From positions 31,677,659 through 31,741,658 of the forward strand of contig OX246746.1 of the NCBI GenBank assembly GCA_945910005.1: 64,000 nucleotides of DNA, written 5' to 3'. A program made the position numbers and the translations under genes. The DNA comes from Isoperla grammatica. Lineage: Eukaryota > Arthropoda > Insecta > Plecoptera > Perlodidae. Of this stretch, positions 36,162 through 46,735 are shown in pieces. Position 1 is the first letter of the stretch. Every line of letters begins with the position of its first letter. Below the pieces are notes generated by a model. It made no database searches, was not told where the DNA came from, and worked only from the letters and a program-made list of their open reading frames with translations.

Positions 36162-36515
36162 ATTAGCGTTCTCTTCCACAGCGCTATTCACTCATTAGCG
36201 TTCTCTTCCACAGCGCTATTCACTCATTAGCGTTCTCTTCCACAGCGCTATTCACTCATTAGCGTTCTCTTCCACAGCGCTATTCACTCATTAGCGTTCT
36301 CTTCCACAGCGCTATTCACTCATTAGCGCTCTCTTCCACAGCGCTATTCACTCATTAGCGTTCTCTTCCACAGCGCTATTCACTCATTAGCGTTCTCTTC
36401 CACAGCGCTATTCACTCATTAGCGTTCTCTTCCACAGCGCTATTCACTCATTAGCGTTCTCTTCCACAGCACTATTCACTCATTAGCGTTCTCTTCCACA
36501 GCGCTATTCACTCAT
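36162..36515. repeat. 32-bp minisatellite, about 11 copies
   Basis: The unit ATTAGCGTTCTCTTCCACAG followed by CGCTATTCACTC is repeated about 11 times with only two visible substitutions, GCGCTCTC for GCGTTCTC near 36325 and AGCACT for AGCGCT near 36470. Near-perfect identity suggests recent expansion. Confidence 0.97.
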
Positions 36516-37662
36516 TCATATTCATGGAATATACTTGCCACATTATTCATCCGTCTCGATTTTGTTAAGTAACTCTATGAAATATCGCTTCCCCTATTTA
36601 TCGGCAGTCGGGCTATGTATGTAGACTAACTCTTCTAAAGTCCTGATTGAACATTGGACGTGGGCCGTCCATTCTTCTTGATAGCCGCTCGCCGGCCGCA
36701 CGAGAAGGGATTTATAGGGCATTTATTCGCGGGAAATATTTCTTATGGTAATCTAGTCTGAGATCCCCGCAGTTAGGCCAAGTGTGAAAGAGAGGGAAAA
36801 TAGGGGTCAGTACCAAATCTCAGTTATATGCGGAGGTTGCTAAAAGAAAAGGGACGTGAGGGAAGTATGTGGACGTGATTTACCTAACTGGAAAGGAATA
36901 TTCTCAGTTCGTTCAGCTTCTTCTTGTGAGCTGGATCAGTTTCAAGCCCGAATGGTTTTCACGTGTTTCTAAGCTATAGCTCGACAGCTAAGACTAAGGT
37001 AGCTAACACGTTTATTTTAATATTTGGGAGGTCACGTTTCCAATTAGTGTTTTGATTTTTCTGTTAATTAGAATAAAATCTGAAATTCTTCACACGATAT
37101 TTTTCAAATTATTGTAAAATTCAGGAATATATTTGTAACTGCGCCCTTTCCATGGCTAATAAAGACAAAAGTGTTAAAAACTTTCGTAACTCGTAGAAAA
37201 TTTTGGCAATTTCAAATTTGTTTGAAAGAAAAACGCAATGCTTTTAGTTCGATCTTGTTTTAAAAAAAAATCGGTCAAAAAACCGGAATACAAAGTAAGT
37301 AAAAATGACTGTACACTAAGCCTCGCTACGAATACTAAACGAAAACCGATAATAAAGCGGGCAAAAGTTTTACGAATGTAAATATCTAGACGGCCTGAAG
37401 GTTTGTACTTGGTGACATTATAAACATGTTGATTGACAGTTGACGTGGTAACAAATACCCCTCGATCTTCTGAGGCAAAGACCAATAGTGGACAACAAGG
37501 CTAGAACAACACAGAGAGTATTGCCAGAATGGGATATACGGTTCAGTTTTCATTCAAACTGATTGATAAACCTTTGGTGTGTGATATTATTCGGAGACAC
37601 CGATAAGATGGGAGATATAGGTGCCTTGTAGTCAACTATAATCACTCAATCTTATTATTATT
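36516..37662. other. Intronic stretch, no gene seen
   Basis: A 103-codon frame on the - strand at 37174-37485 has no recognisable domain. No other structure was noted. Confidence 0.4.
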
Positions 37663-37922
37663 GGATTATTATAGATATTTACCTACTTGTACAGGAATGT
37701 CATATCTACGTATGGGTGTTAGTACATTTTGTGACAAGCCTGAAAAAAAATAAGTTGAGAATTTTTAATTTCGCAAATAAAGTACATTTGTAAAAATATG
37801 TTGGGCGAAACAATACGAATAACCGGTTCAAAAATGTGTATATTATTTTGGAACAGATTGGTCACACCCATACGTATAGATATGACATTCCTGTACAGGT
37901 AGGTACATACTTATAATAATCC
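37663..37922. mobile_element. 260-bp MITE with about 60-bp terminal inverted repeats
   Basis: The left arm (37663-37723) contains GTACAGGAATGTCATATCTA and CGTATGGGTGT. The right arm (about 37860-37922) is its reverse complement with a few mismatches. The central 135 bp is AT-rich and non-coding. Structure and size fit a miniature inverted-repeat transposable element. Clear target-site duplications were not identified, so the superfamily is open. Confidence 0.8.
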
Positions 37923-39401
37923 TACTTTTAGTTTAAGGAGTCACGACCAATACATCTGTAAAACGCCTGATGCCGAAAACGCTATGTTCACTTTTTCTTT
38001 AATATGTCAACCAACTTATTATCTTTTCTGCAATATTTTGGCAGTATGTTAACCCACTCTTCAGTATGTAATATGTATAGTTAATTATCTTGCCATGCAT
38101 GGATTCTGTAAACACTCGACTTCCGCATAGTGTTTTTAGGAAACTGTTAGATGAGTGGAACTATTATGCAAAACTTTTATGTCGCTACAGTCAGTGGTTT
38201 AACAATGTTGTATTTTGTTTATGACTTCTCGTTACCCTATCAGTTTATCGCAGTATACATTATTTAAAATAATTACAAAATTCGTACTTTTATTATTATA
38301 ATTATTGTTATTAGAGCTTTATTTGCGTATAGGCCTACATATAATTGATGTTGTTTTTAGTACCTGCGTATAATTCGTGCGTTCATTTAATTTCTTCTGA
38401 ATATTTGTCTTCTTCTTCAGGGGGAACTAAAACATCATCTGAAAGAGAACTCATGCTCATATTGCTCATTCAAATATAACCAAAGTATAATATTTGTTGC
38501 GAGGTTGTTCGAGTGAACCGTAATTCTAGAAAAATGTGCATCTATGCCAATATTCCATTTTATGTAACTATCGTTATTGTAACATATTTTCTGTTTCCTA
38601 CTACTACACTAGAGTTTATACTTCTCGTGAGTTGTACTTTTCTGTTACCGGTAAAAAAATAGGTCCAACACTCAAAACAATGTAACTCTTGGCAACACAA
38701 GAACTAAATCAACACGGAAAAGTGTAAACTATATTTTTCGGAATGTTTTTTTACTTTGGTTGATAATAATAAACTATTGATTTATTAATTACTTATCAAA
38801 GTAACATCCTTGAATTTTTCATTAATTCTTAGTTAAAAAAAAATCATAACCTGTATTATTTCTTGTTTCAATTTTATTAGAAAAATCGGTAATTTCTTGG
38901 GTTGTTAGTATTGGTCTGATGTTGATCTGTGAAGGACTTAATGACCGGATTGGAGCTTTGCACCGCGCTGCGTCGTGGTCGTGCATGGAGTCCCAGTCTG
39001 AGTCCGTAGTCAGACCGGATCAGAAATCGTGTTCTGAATACTAAACTAGCTCGTGGACAATCACTCTCCCCTTGTTCCCCGTTCTACCGCCCCCATTCGA
39101 TGATGGAATGGCTTACTGGACATGAATTGAATATCGAGCAGCCACTCGTCCACCCGTCTGTCCACCCGTCCACCCGTCCACCCGTCCACTCCGTGCGTTG
39201 CAAAGATTGTGCTTAGGCGAGGAATTTCTAAGATCGAAATGAGGTAAATTAGTTATTTTTTTTTCTAGGTCATTCATGTGAATAAATTCGAAATTTTTTA
39301 ACAACTTCCACATTTTGAAAATTAAGAGTAGATGCATATGAAACTCATTTCAGCACAGGTAATAACTATTTCACACACATCTCCTATTATTAGCATTGCT
39401 G
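37923..39401. other. Intronic stretch, no gene seen
   Basis: AT-rich. A short CCACCCGTCCACCCGT-type repeat lies at about 39145-39190. No coding region was recognised. Confidence 0.4.
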
Positions 39402-39580
39402 CCGGCCGCGGTGGTTCAACAGCTCTTAGCGTGTGCCACCCGGGGCTGTGGGTTCGAATCCCGCACAATGAATAGGGTATTTGTGATTGTCCTTCATATT
39501 ATTCTTGTATCATCCCTCATTATCTCGAATCAAATGGAGTGAAGGTTACATAGAGAAGTAAGGCAACAAGAACCAATAAT
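39402..39580 (+). mobile_element. tRNA-derived SINE-like element, family 1
   Basis: The head GCCGGCCGCGGTGGTTCAAC contains an A-box-like stretch, and a perfect B box GGTTCGAATCC lies at 39451-39461. The tail CATTATCTCGAATC...AAGGTTACAT matches the body of the 3655 and 16062 elements. Boundaries are approximate. Confidence 0.65.
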
Positions 39581-39652
39581 TATTGAATTGTCTTCTTTTA
39601 AACTAATTCAACGTTTATAGTGTTTAAAAATTGTCGTCTATAATAGGAGACA

Positions 39653-39769
39653 AATCCCTATTGATGCTATGGTGTGCATGTTGGATACAATATGGAAGAC
39701 TGCATTATAATCCCTATTGATGTTATGGTGTGCATGTTGGATACAATATGGAAGACTGCATTATAATCT
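39653..39769. repeat. 56-bp direct repeat, two copies
   Basis: AATCCCTATTGATGCTATGG begins at 39653 and recurs at 39709 with one substitution (GTTATGG). The pair looks like a recent simple duplication. Confidence 0.95.
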
Positions 39770-41977
39770 AAACATTTTTGGTTTTTAATTTCTCAAAATA
39801 GAAGCCCGGCAATTTTCTCCACGAGGAGGTTGGGGAGGATTTACATGGGTTAAGTTTTTATTACCCTTTCTCTTTAAACAAAATCGGTTTGTATTTATCT
39901 CTTATTATATTGCGATTAATTGTATTTTAGTCAATTTTACCTGATTATTATATGAGTGAGAACTATTACTATCACGTATCTCCGTGTGTGACTGATCTAA
40001 TTCATATAAGGCAATGCGATCATTCTTGACTTAATAGTTAATTTTTGTGTGGCCTTAGCCTCTCGGTCACAAAATTGTGTCACCGACTTGGCAAATATTG
40101 TGGGCTTGGCGGTCAGCTGTTAGGTCGAAGTGTGCTGCGGACTGGGAATAATAACAACAACCACTTCTCTTGGTTGTGATAATAATATCAACGTTTGATC
40201 AATCATTATATATTTTTGTTATTTCCAAACATTGCAACGGATGTATGGGAACATCGACAGTGCCTATATTAATAATTTTATAAATCTTATAAAATATACT
40301 TTTTTGAACATTTACTATCACCTTCCTAACCGCCATATACAAAAATAAATTGCACATTTCTCAACGTACTTCCTAGTTCAATTTAAAACAAATCTATTGT
40401 TAAATAAATGCTTTCCTGTCTGCGTCTGAAGCAAAGACGAAGCACACTTCTATGTCTTTCTCCCTCTCTGAAAAGATTCCACGTCGGCCGCATCCCTGAG
40501 CCACCTTGGATATTCAGATCACTACTGAATATCAAGTCCTCGACTGGCTAGCCGGTCGTAAACACAGCCCCATGCACTGGATTTTATATGTCATTTTCCT
40601 ATATACGACCCCACGTAAAGCCCGGGGGGATTCTCTCTGGACAATAAGGGACGCTTTTAAAGAATCATGACACCTCATAGGGAAGGTTTTGAATATAAGA
40701 GGCGATGATGAGGCTCTGAAGGGAGAAACAAAGAGTTAAAGCTCCTCTTCTTGACGGCTTTGCAGGGGTGACAACACATATACACATATGCTAAATGTGC
40801 ATTAGTGTACAGGCTGGCTCGTAAAGGGTGCGGTCATGGAAACATTGAACGTATTTCGTCTGTGAATATCCATGATAAATGCGCAATAGCCGTCGCCGTC
40901 CCCTATTTCACTAAGAATTTCTAAAGTTTAAACATTATAAGAAATAAATATAGTCTGTAGATAGATAAATAGATAAATTGATGTCAATAAAAACATAATT
41001 TGTTTTCTATACTTACTCAGTTATAAATGCTGATAATACTATGACGGCTGCGGAGAATCGAGTTGTTCTACAAATTATTGTAGTGACGGCCGGGCCCCCC
41101 TTCCGTTCGTTACGAGAATAACACTGATCTGAATCCCATTTCTATCCATTTGCAACCCGATACATACGTATAGCCATAAATGCTCTGGGTTCGACTTCGA
41201 GTCCCATTACAATTACTACCACATCATATCCACATGCATAAAGTTAGAATTAGTGTTACAATCTCTGTAATCACATAATTATGTAGATAGCTACCGGTAC
41301 GGGCTTGAAATAATTAGAGTGGATAGAAATAGAAGACGTAATCAACAACATCTTACCTTGACTGCGAGAAAAAATATATATTTGTCCGTCGACTTCCACA
41401 TCTATGCGTTGATCTAGATGCGTGGAGCAGGCATGCATTTTATTGCACGTCTTCATATGAATATAATGGTCATTGCCGTAGTCATTTATCATAGCATAAC
41501 GTTATATAATTACTGGTTTATCGTAATATGGGAAATAGCTGTTGCAATTAAAAGAAGCTACCTTTAGCTTAATCCTCATTTTAATTACCACTTGGTGTAT
41601 AAAGTAAACGTACTCCTTATGTAAGCGTCACAATTCTCAGTTACCTCTAGATCTAGATTGTTAATTACGTTAGAGGAGTCCTCGGTCTTCGCGCTCATGC
41701 TCGTGCGAGCATCCAATCACGTTCACAACACTTGAGACTAATAGGTATCAAGTACTCACCCCCCTCCCCAGATCAACTGGTACCCCATAAAAAGCGACAG
41801 CTTTCCCCATTAAGACGCATACACTCACTCACCCCAAACAGTTTTTTTAGCATCATGTTTTCATGGTCGCTTGACCACGAAAATGAGTTTGATTATGTTT
41901 TCGGCTGAAATTCATTCTTTTGTCGCGAGCTGAGCTCGACCCTGACCCTCTCTGTTCAGTCACATCGCGATTAAGAA
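39770..41977. other. Intronic stretch, no gene seen
   Basis: No coding region or transposon terminus was recognised. The 73-codon frame at 41271-41492 has no recognisable motif. Confidence 0.4.
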
Positions 41978-42650
41978 ACAATGCGAGGCGCTTAGATTGA
42001 GCACACATGTTTGGTCCTTAGGTTATTGTCTTGCATGTGTGAGGGCCTTAGATTGTAGGATCTTGGGTACAAGTAGCCATTAGATTTGAGATTATAGCTT
42101 GCTTAACAATGCGAGGCGCTTACATTGAGCACACATGTTTGGTCCTTAGGTTATTGTCTTGCATGTGTGAGGGCCTTAGATTGTAGGATCTTGGGTACAA
42201 GTAGCCTTTAGATTTGAGATTATAGCTTGCTTAACAATGCGAGGCGCTTACATTGAGCACACATGTTTGGTCCTTAGGTTATTGTCTTGCATGTGTGAGG
42301 GCCTTAGATTGAGCACACATGTTTGGTCCTTAGGTTATTGTCTTGCATGTGTGAGGGCCTTAGATTGTAGGATCTTGGGTACAAGTAGCCTTTAGATTTG
42401 AGATTATAGCTTGCTTAACAATGCGAGGCGCTTACATTGAGCACACATGTTTGGTCCTTAGGTTATTGTCTTGCATGTGTGAGGGCCTTAGATTGTAGGA
42501 TCTTGGGTACAAGTAGCCTTTAGATTTGAGATTATAGCTTGCTTAACAATGCGAGGCGCTTACATTGAGCACACATGTTTGGTCCTTAGGTTATTGTCTT
42601 GCATGTGTGAGGGCCTTAGATTGAGCACACATGTTTGGTCCTTGGACTAA
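41978..42650. repeat. 128-bp tandem array, about five units plus internal duplications
   Basis: Units marked by AACAATGCGAGGCGCTTA have ATGCGAGGCG at 41981, 42109, 42237, 42421 and 42549, giving a period of 128 bp. Each contains TTGAGCACACATGTTTGGTC and TTGTAGGATCTTGGGTACAA. In the third unit (from 42254) and the last, the segment from TTGAGCACACATG to GGGCCTTAGA is duplicated internally. Confidence 0.95.
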
Positions 42651-43190
42651 ATTGAGTCTTGCATGTGTGAAGTCCTTAGATTCTAGATGGTACAGCTTGC
42701 TTGAGTAACAATGCAAGGCTCTTAGATGTTGATTGGTATTGTAAATTATATAACCAGTGGATTGCGAATGTTAGGGACTTAAATTGTAGCATATATAGCT
42801 AATCAACAATGCGTGAAATTATACTGTAGCTATTATAGATCATAGCTTGAATGAACAAAGGTTTAAAGCTAAAATAATAGCTATTGATTGGAGATCATAG
42901 CGTGTTTCAGTACAAGTGCAAGTCTGTTTGATTGTAACTATTGGAGATCAGATGTATCACTTGAATAAAATCGTAATGTAGACTTGACTTTTAGCTTGCT
43001 TCACTACCAAAGCAACGCTGTTTGACAGTCTGGAGCTGTGTGAGACTATAGAGCTTGATCGAAGAACGTAACGCTCCTAGCTTGTAACTTATACTGCTTA
43101 CTTTAGTAATAATGCAATGTCTTAGATTACATTTAATTGATGATTCTTGATTAAGAATGTGAGGTCTGTAGTAATTGTTTTTCTTAGGCA
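42651..43190. repeat. Decayed downstream continuation of the 128-bp array
   Basis: Weak matches to the unit continue: AACAATGCAAGGCTCTTAGA near 42708, ACAATGCGTGAAATTAT near 42805, TAATGCAATGTCTTAGATT near 43110 and repeated ATAGCTTG/TAGCTTGCTT blocks. Identity falls steadily away from 42650. The segment GATCATAGCGTGTTTCAGTA at 42892 is shared with the end of the 102-bp array at about 46731. Confidence 0.65.
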
Positions 43191-44968
43191 TTAATTCACT
43201 GAGACGAAAAGCTATTCAGTTCTATGAGTGACGAAGGCAGCGGCTTTTTAATCGCGTGAATTCACCCCCATCCCGACAAAACATGATCGATGGCGTGTTA
43301 CCCTATTTGTACCGCCATAATAAAAGTCGATTATCATCAAGAGCTTTGGAATTGGTTGCAAATGTTCGTTACCAACTTACCAGGTCAAAACGTCTAACGC
43401 GGCGGGATGTCCACTCCTAAACCTCCCTGCTTCAATATTCAGCTTTTTGAGCATCCTTTGCTGGTTGGTTGGGCGGATAGGGGTGTGGGGTGTGGGGGGT
43501 GATTGACAGGTCATCAACGCACAATCCGTTTCAAACAAAATGGACCCTTATAGTGATTATGGAGCAGAATGAAAATCTAGGCTCGTGGTTCTCGTATGAT
43601 AAAATGCCGACTTTCGAATGACAAATGTTGTAAACCTAGTTTAGAAAATGGTTTATCACAAGCTGAAGAATTGTTGGATATTAACCTATTTGTTCGTATT
43701 TTTTAAACTACATTTAAAAATAACTTTTGGAACTGTGAATGATAGATACGATAATATTTTCAAGGTCTGCAGACATTGTTAAGAAAGGTTGAAACATGTT
43801 TTAATGAATCACACTGTCAATAATATCTAATCTTATCCGAATTTTGTGCCACTTTCTAACTCACTAATAACCTCATTGGCATGATAATACGCATCTCCCC
43901 ATACCATATCTCATTCCTTTTAATTTCTTACTATTATTTACAAGACTAGCCATGAAGTGAGCGTCTCCATGCACCCCTAGGTGTACCACTGTTTGGGAAC
44001 CTCTGTTCTCGCTAATGCTACAGAGGGATTCCTAGCAACATTATGTGGATATGTTCAGTGGCGAAGCGTGGCCTTGAAATTAGGGTAGACATAGATAATT
44101 TTGTAAGTGTAATAATTCGCTATTTAGAAAAAAAACAGTTGGTTGATGAGAGGAGGGGGGGAGGGGGGGGGGGGGGGTGACGCAAAACGTACATTCGTGA
44201 ATCGCCCAGGGCAAGAATGAATAATATCACTTTCGCCGGAGCACATCTTTAGTCACTAACAGTTTACACAATAATATTTAAAAAATAAGGGTAGAAATCA
44301 CAGCTTATTTGGACATTGTACACTTTTGCACTGCACTACTACTTTACTGTGTTGTACAATGTACACCATCCACGACGCACAAACTGATCCATCGTTTTAC
44401 CCTCAACATAAAAATGTGAAGACAAGACACATATGGTTGGGTTGGGTCATCAGGTTTTACAAAAGCAGACCGTGAAGGTTTATTACTGAATGCTGTTACG
44501 GCCGTTCCCTCAAATTTCCAAGTCCCATTGTGTTATGAAACGAGTGTCTGGCATGTGCCCGCGTTCACAGCTCAGAGTTGGTGTGTGAGACAAGTCTCAA
44601 ATATTTTTGAAAAACTGACGAAAATAGCGTTCTGATCATGCGCGAAAGAGACCAAAAGACTGTTTGTCTCAACACGTTTAAATCATTCAACTTCAAGGGA
44701 CAACGGTAGAGGGTGCAAGAGTGTTGCCGACTGCCGAGTCCTTCGCCGTCAAGTAAATTCAAACGTTCGCGGGAGCCACGGTAGACAAGAAAATGTAAGA
44801 AAGAAAGCATAACCTTGTGCAGAGATGTATTAATGGTATTAATTAACTTTGTATACAGGGTAGACAACGTCTCTTTATCTCATAGGACGCTTCACCACTG
44901 ATTATTGACAGTGTGATTCATTAAAACATGTTGCAACCTATGTTATGAATGCTTGTGTTTGGTTACAG
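43191..44968. other. Intron 3' end upstream of the 119-bp exon, no gene seen
   Basis: A 15-base G run lies at 44163-44177. A 100-codon - strand frame at 44565-44867 has no recognisable domain. The 3' splice site of the exon at 44969 closes this stretch. Confidence 0.4.
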
Positions 44969-45087
44969 ATGGTGTCATACATGGAAACCTCAGCAACGAT
45001 GATAACAGCATGGGAAGCGACGTGGGAGCAGGACTTGGGCATGACGCCGACTCCATGGACTCGGAAAGAGGAGGCGCCCTTAATTTG
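44969..45087 (+). CDS. nub: Class II POU gene, acidic N-terminal exon
   Basis: A 119-bp exon lies between the acceptor TTGGTTACAG and the donor TTG|GTATGT. It enters one base into a codon (G from the previous exon plus AT) and leaves at a codon boundary, matching the next exon. The translation, DGVIHGNLSNDDNSMGSDVG then AGLGHDADSMDSERGGALNL, is acidic and Ser/Gly-rich without a fold motif. It is typical of the variable N-terminus ahead of the Gln-rich region in nubbin/Oct-1-type factors. A different frame starting ATG at 44969 also stays open, but it would not join the next exon in frame. Phase continuity with 50077 and the low-complexity acidic composition support this frame. Confidence 0.75.
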
Positions 45088-45349
45088 GTATGTTGAAAGC
45101 AACTTTCAACAATATATTTTCACTCTACAGTAGCCCACTTACAGATACACTTAAATATTCAATCAACTTACAAATTAAATCGGCCTAATTATTTTATCTT
45201 GGTTAAAATTTCTCAATAAAATTCATCAGACAACTATTTTCAGAAATAGCAAACATACACTCGCCGACATATGTTAAAGGTAGTAAATATATCTTCTTCA
45301 TCAACACCTTTTTATCTTTATCTCTTCATCTCTTATCTGTGTGCGACCG

Positions 45350-46735
45350 AGCTCCGTTGTTGTAAACCACCCACTCTCAAGGCCAGCGATCATCCCCTTG
45401 GTGATAGATTGACGGGCACACCACTCCCTCCTCCTGACGTCTAGATGAGCCTAGTTGTTGTAAACTACCCACTCCCTCTCAAGGCCAGCGATCATCTCCT
45501 TGGGTATAGCTTGACGGGCACACCACTCTCTCCTCCTGACGTCTAGATGAGCCTAGTTGTTGTAAACCACCTACTCCCTCTCAAGGCCAGCGATCATCCC
45601 CTTGGGGATAGCTTGACGGGCACACCACTCCCTCCTCCTGACGTCTAGATGAGCCTAGTTGTTGTAAACCACCCACTCCCTCTCAAGGCCAGCGATCATC
45701 CCCTTGGGGATAGCTTGACGGGCACACCGCTCCCTCCTCCTGACGTCTAGATGAGCCTAGTTGTTGTAAACCACCCACTCCCTCTCAAGGCCAGCGATCA
45801 TCCCCTTGGGGATAGCTTGACGGGCACACCACTCCCTCCTCCTGACGTCTAGATGAGCCTAGTTGTTGTAAACCACCCACTCCCTCTCAAGGCCAGCGAT
45901 CATCCCCTTGGGGATAGCTTGACGGGCACACCACTCCCTCCTCCTGACGTCTAGATGAGCCTAGTTGTTGTAAACCACCCACTCCCTCTCAAGGCCAGCG
46001 ATCATCCCCTTGGGGATAGCTTGACGGGCACACCACTCCCTCCTCCTGACGTCTAGATGAGCCTAGTTGTTGTAAACCACTCCCTCTCAAGGCCAGCGAT
46101 CATTCCCTTGGGGATAGCTTGACGGGCACACCACTCCCTCCTCCTGACGTCTAGATGAGCCTAGTTGTTGTAAACCACCCACTCCCTCTCAAGGCCAGCG
46201 ATCATCCCCTTGGGGATAGCTTGACGGGCACACTACTCCCTCCTCCTGACGTCTAGATGAGCCTAGTTGTTGTAAACCACCCACTCCCTCTCAAGGCCAG
46301 CAATCATCTCCTTGGGGATAGCTTGACGGGCACACCACTCCCTCCTCCTGACGTCTAGATGAGCCTAGTTGTTGTAAACCACCCACTCCCTCTCAAGGCC
46401 AGCGATCATCTCCTTGGGGATAGCTTGACGGGCACACCACTCCCTCCTCCTGACGTCTAGATGAGCCTAGTTGTTGTAAACCACCCACTCCCTCTCAAGG
46501 CCAGCGATCATCTCCTTGGGGATAGCTGGACGGGCACACCACTCCCTCCTCCTGACGTCTAGATGAGCCTAGTTGTTGTAAACCACCCACTCCCTCTCAA
46601 GGCCAGCGATCATCCCCTTGGGGATAGCTTGACGGGCACACCACTCCCTCCTCCTGACGTCTAGATGAGCCTAGTTGTTGTAAACCACCCACTCCCTCTC
46701 AAGGCCAGCGATCCTCCTCCTCAGGTCTAGAGATC
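45350..46735. repeat. 102-bp tandem array, about 13 copies, inside the POU gene intron
   Basis: The unit starts GTTGTTGTAAACCACCCACT (first instances at 45356, 45454, 45556 and 45658). It contains CAAGGCCAGCGATCATCCCC, TTGGGGATAGCTTGACGGGC and CCTCCTCCTGACGTCTAGAT. Units are 95% or more alike by eye, and a few are shortened by a missing CCCA or CCCTC. The end is chimeric: the last unit breaks into GATCATAGCGTGTTTCAGTA and a poly-C tract (46818-46829). Confidence 0.97.

Noticed and set aside
44945..45133. Alternative frame beginning with ATG at 44969
   Set aside because: It runs into the intron and its frame at the donor does not match the exon at 50077; the acidic frame does.
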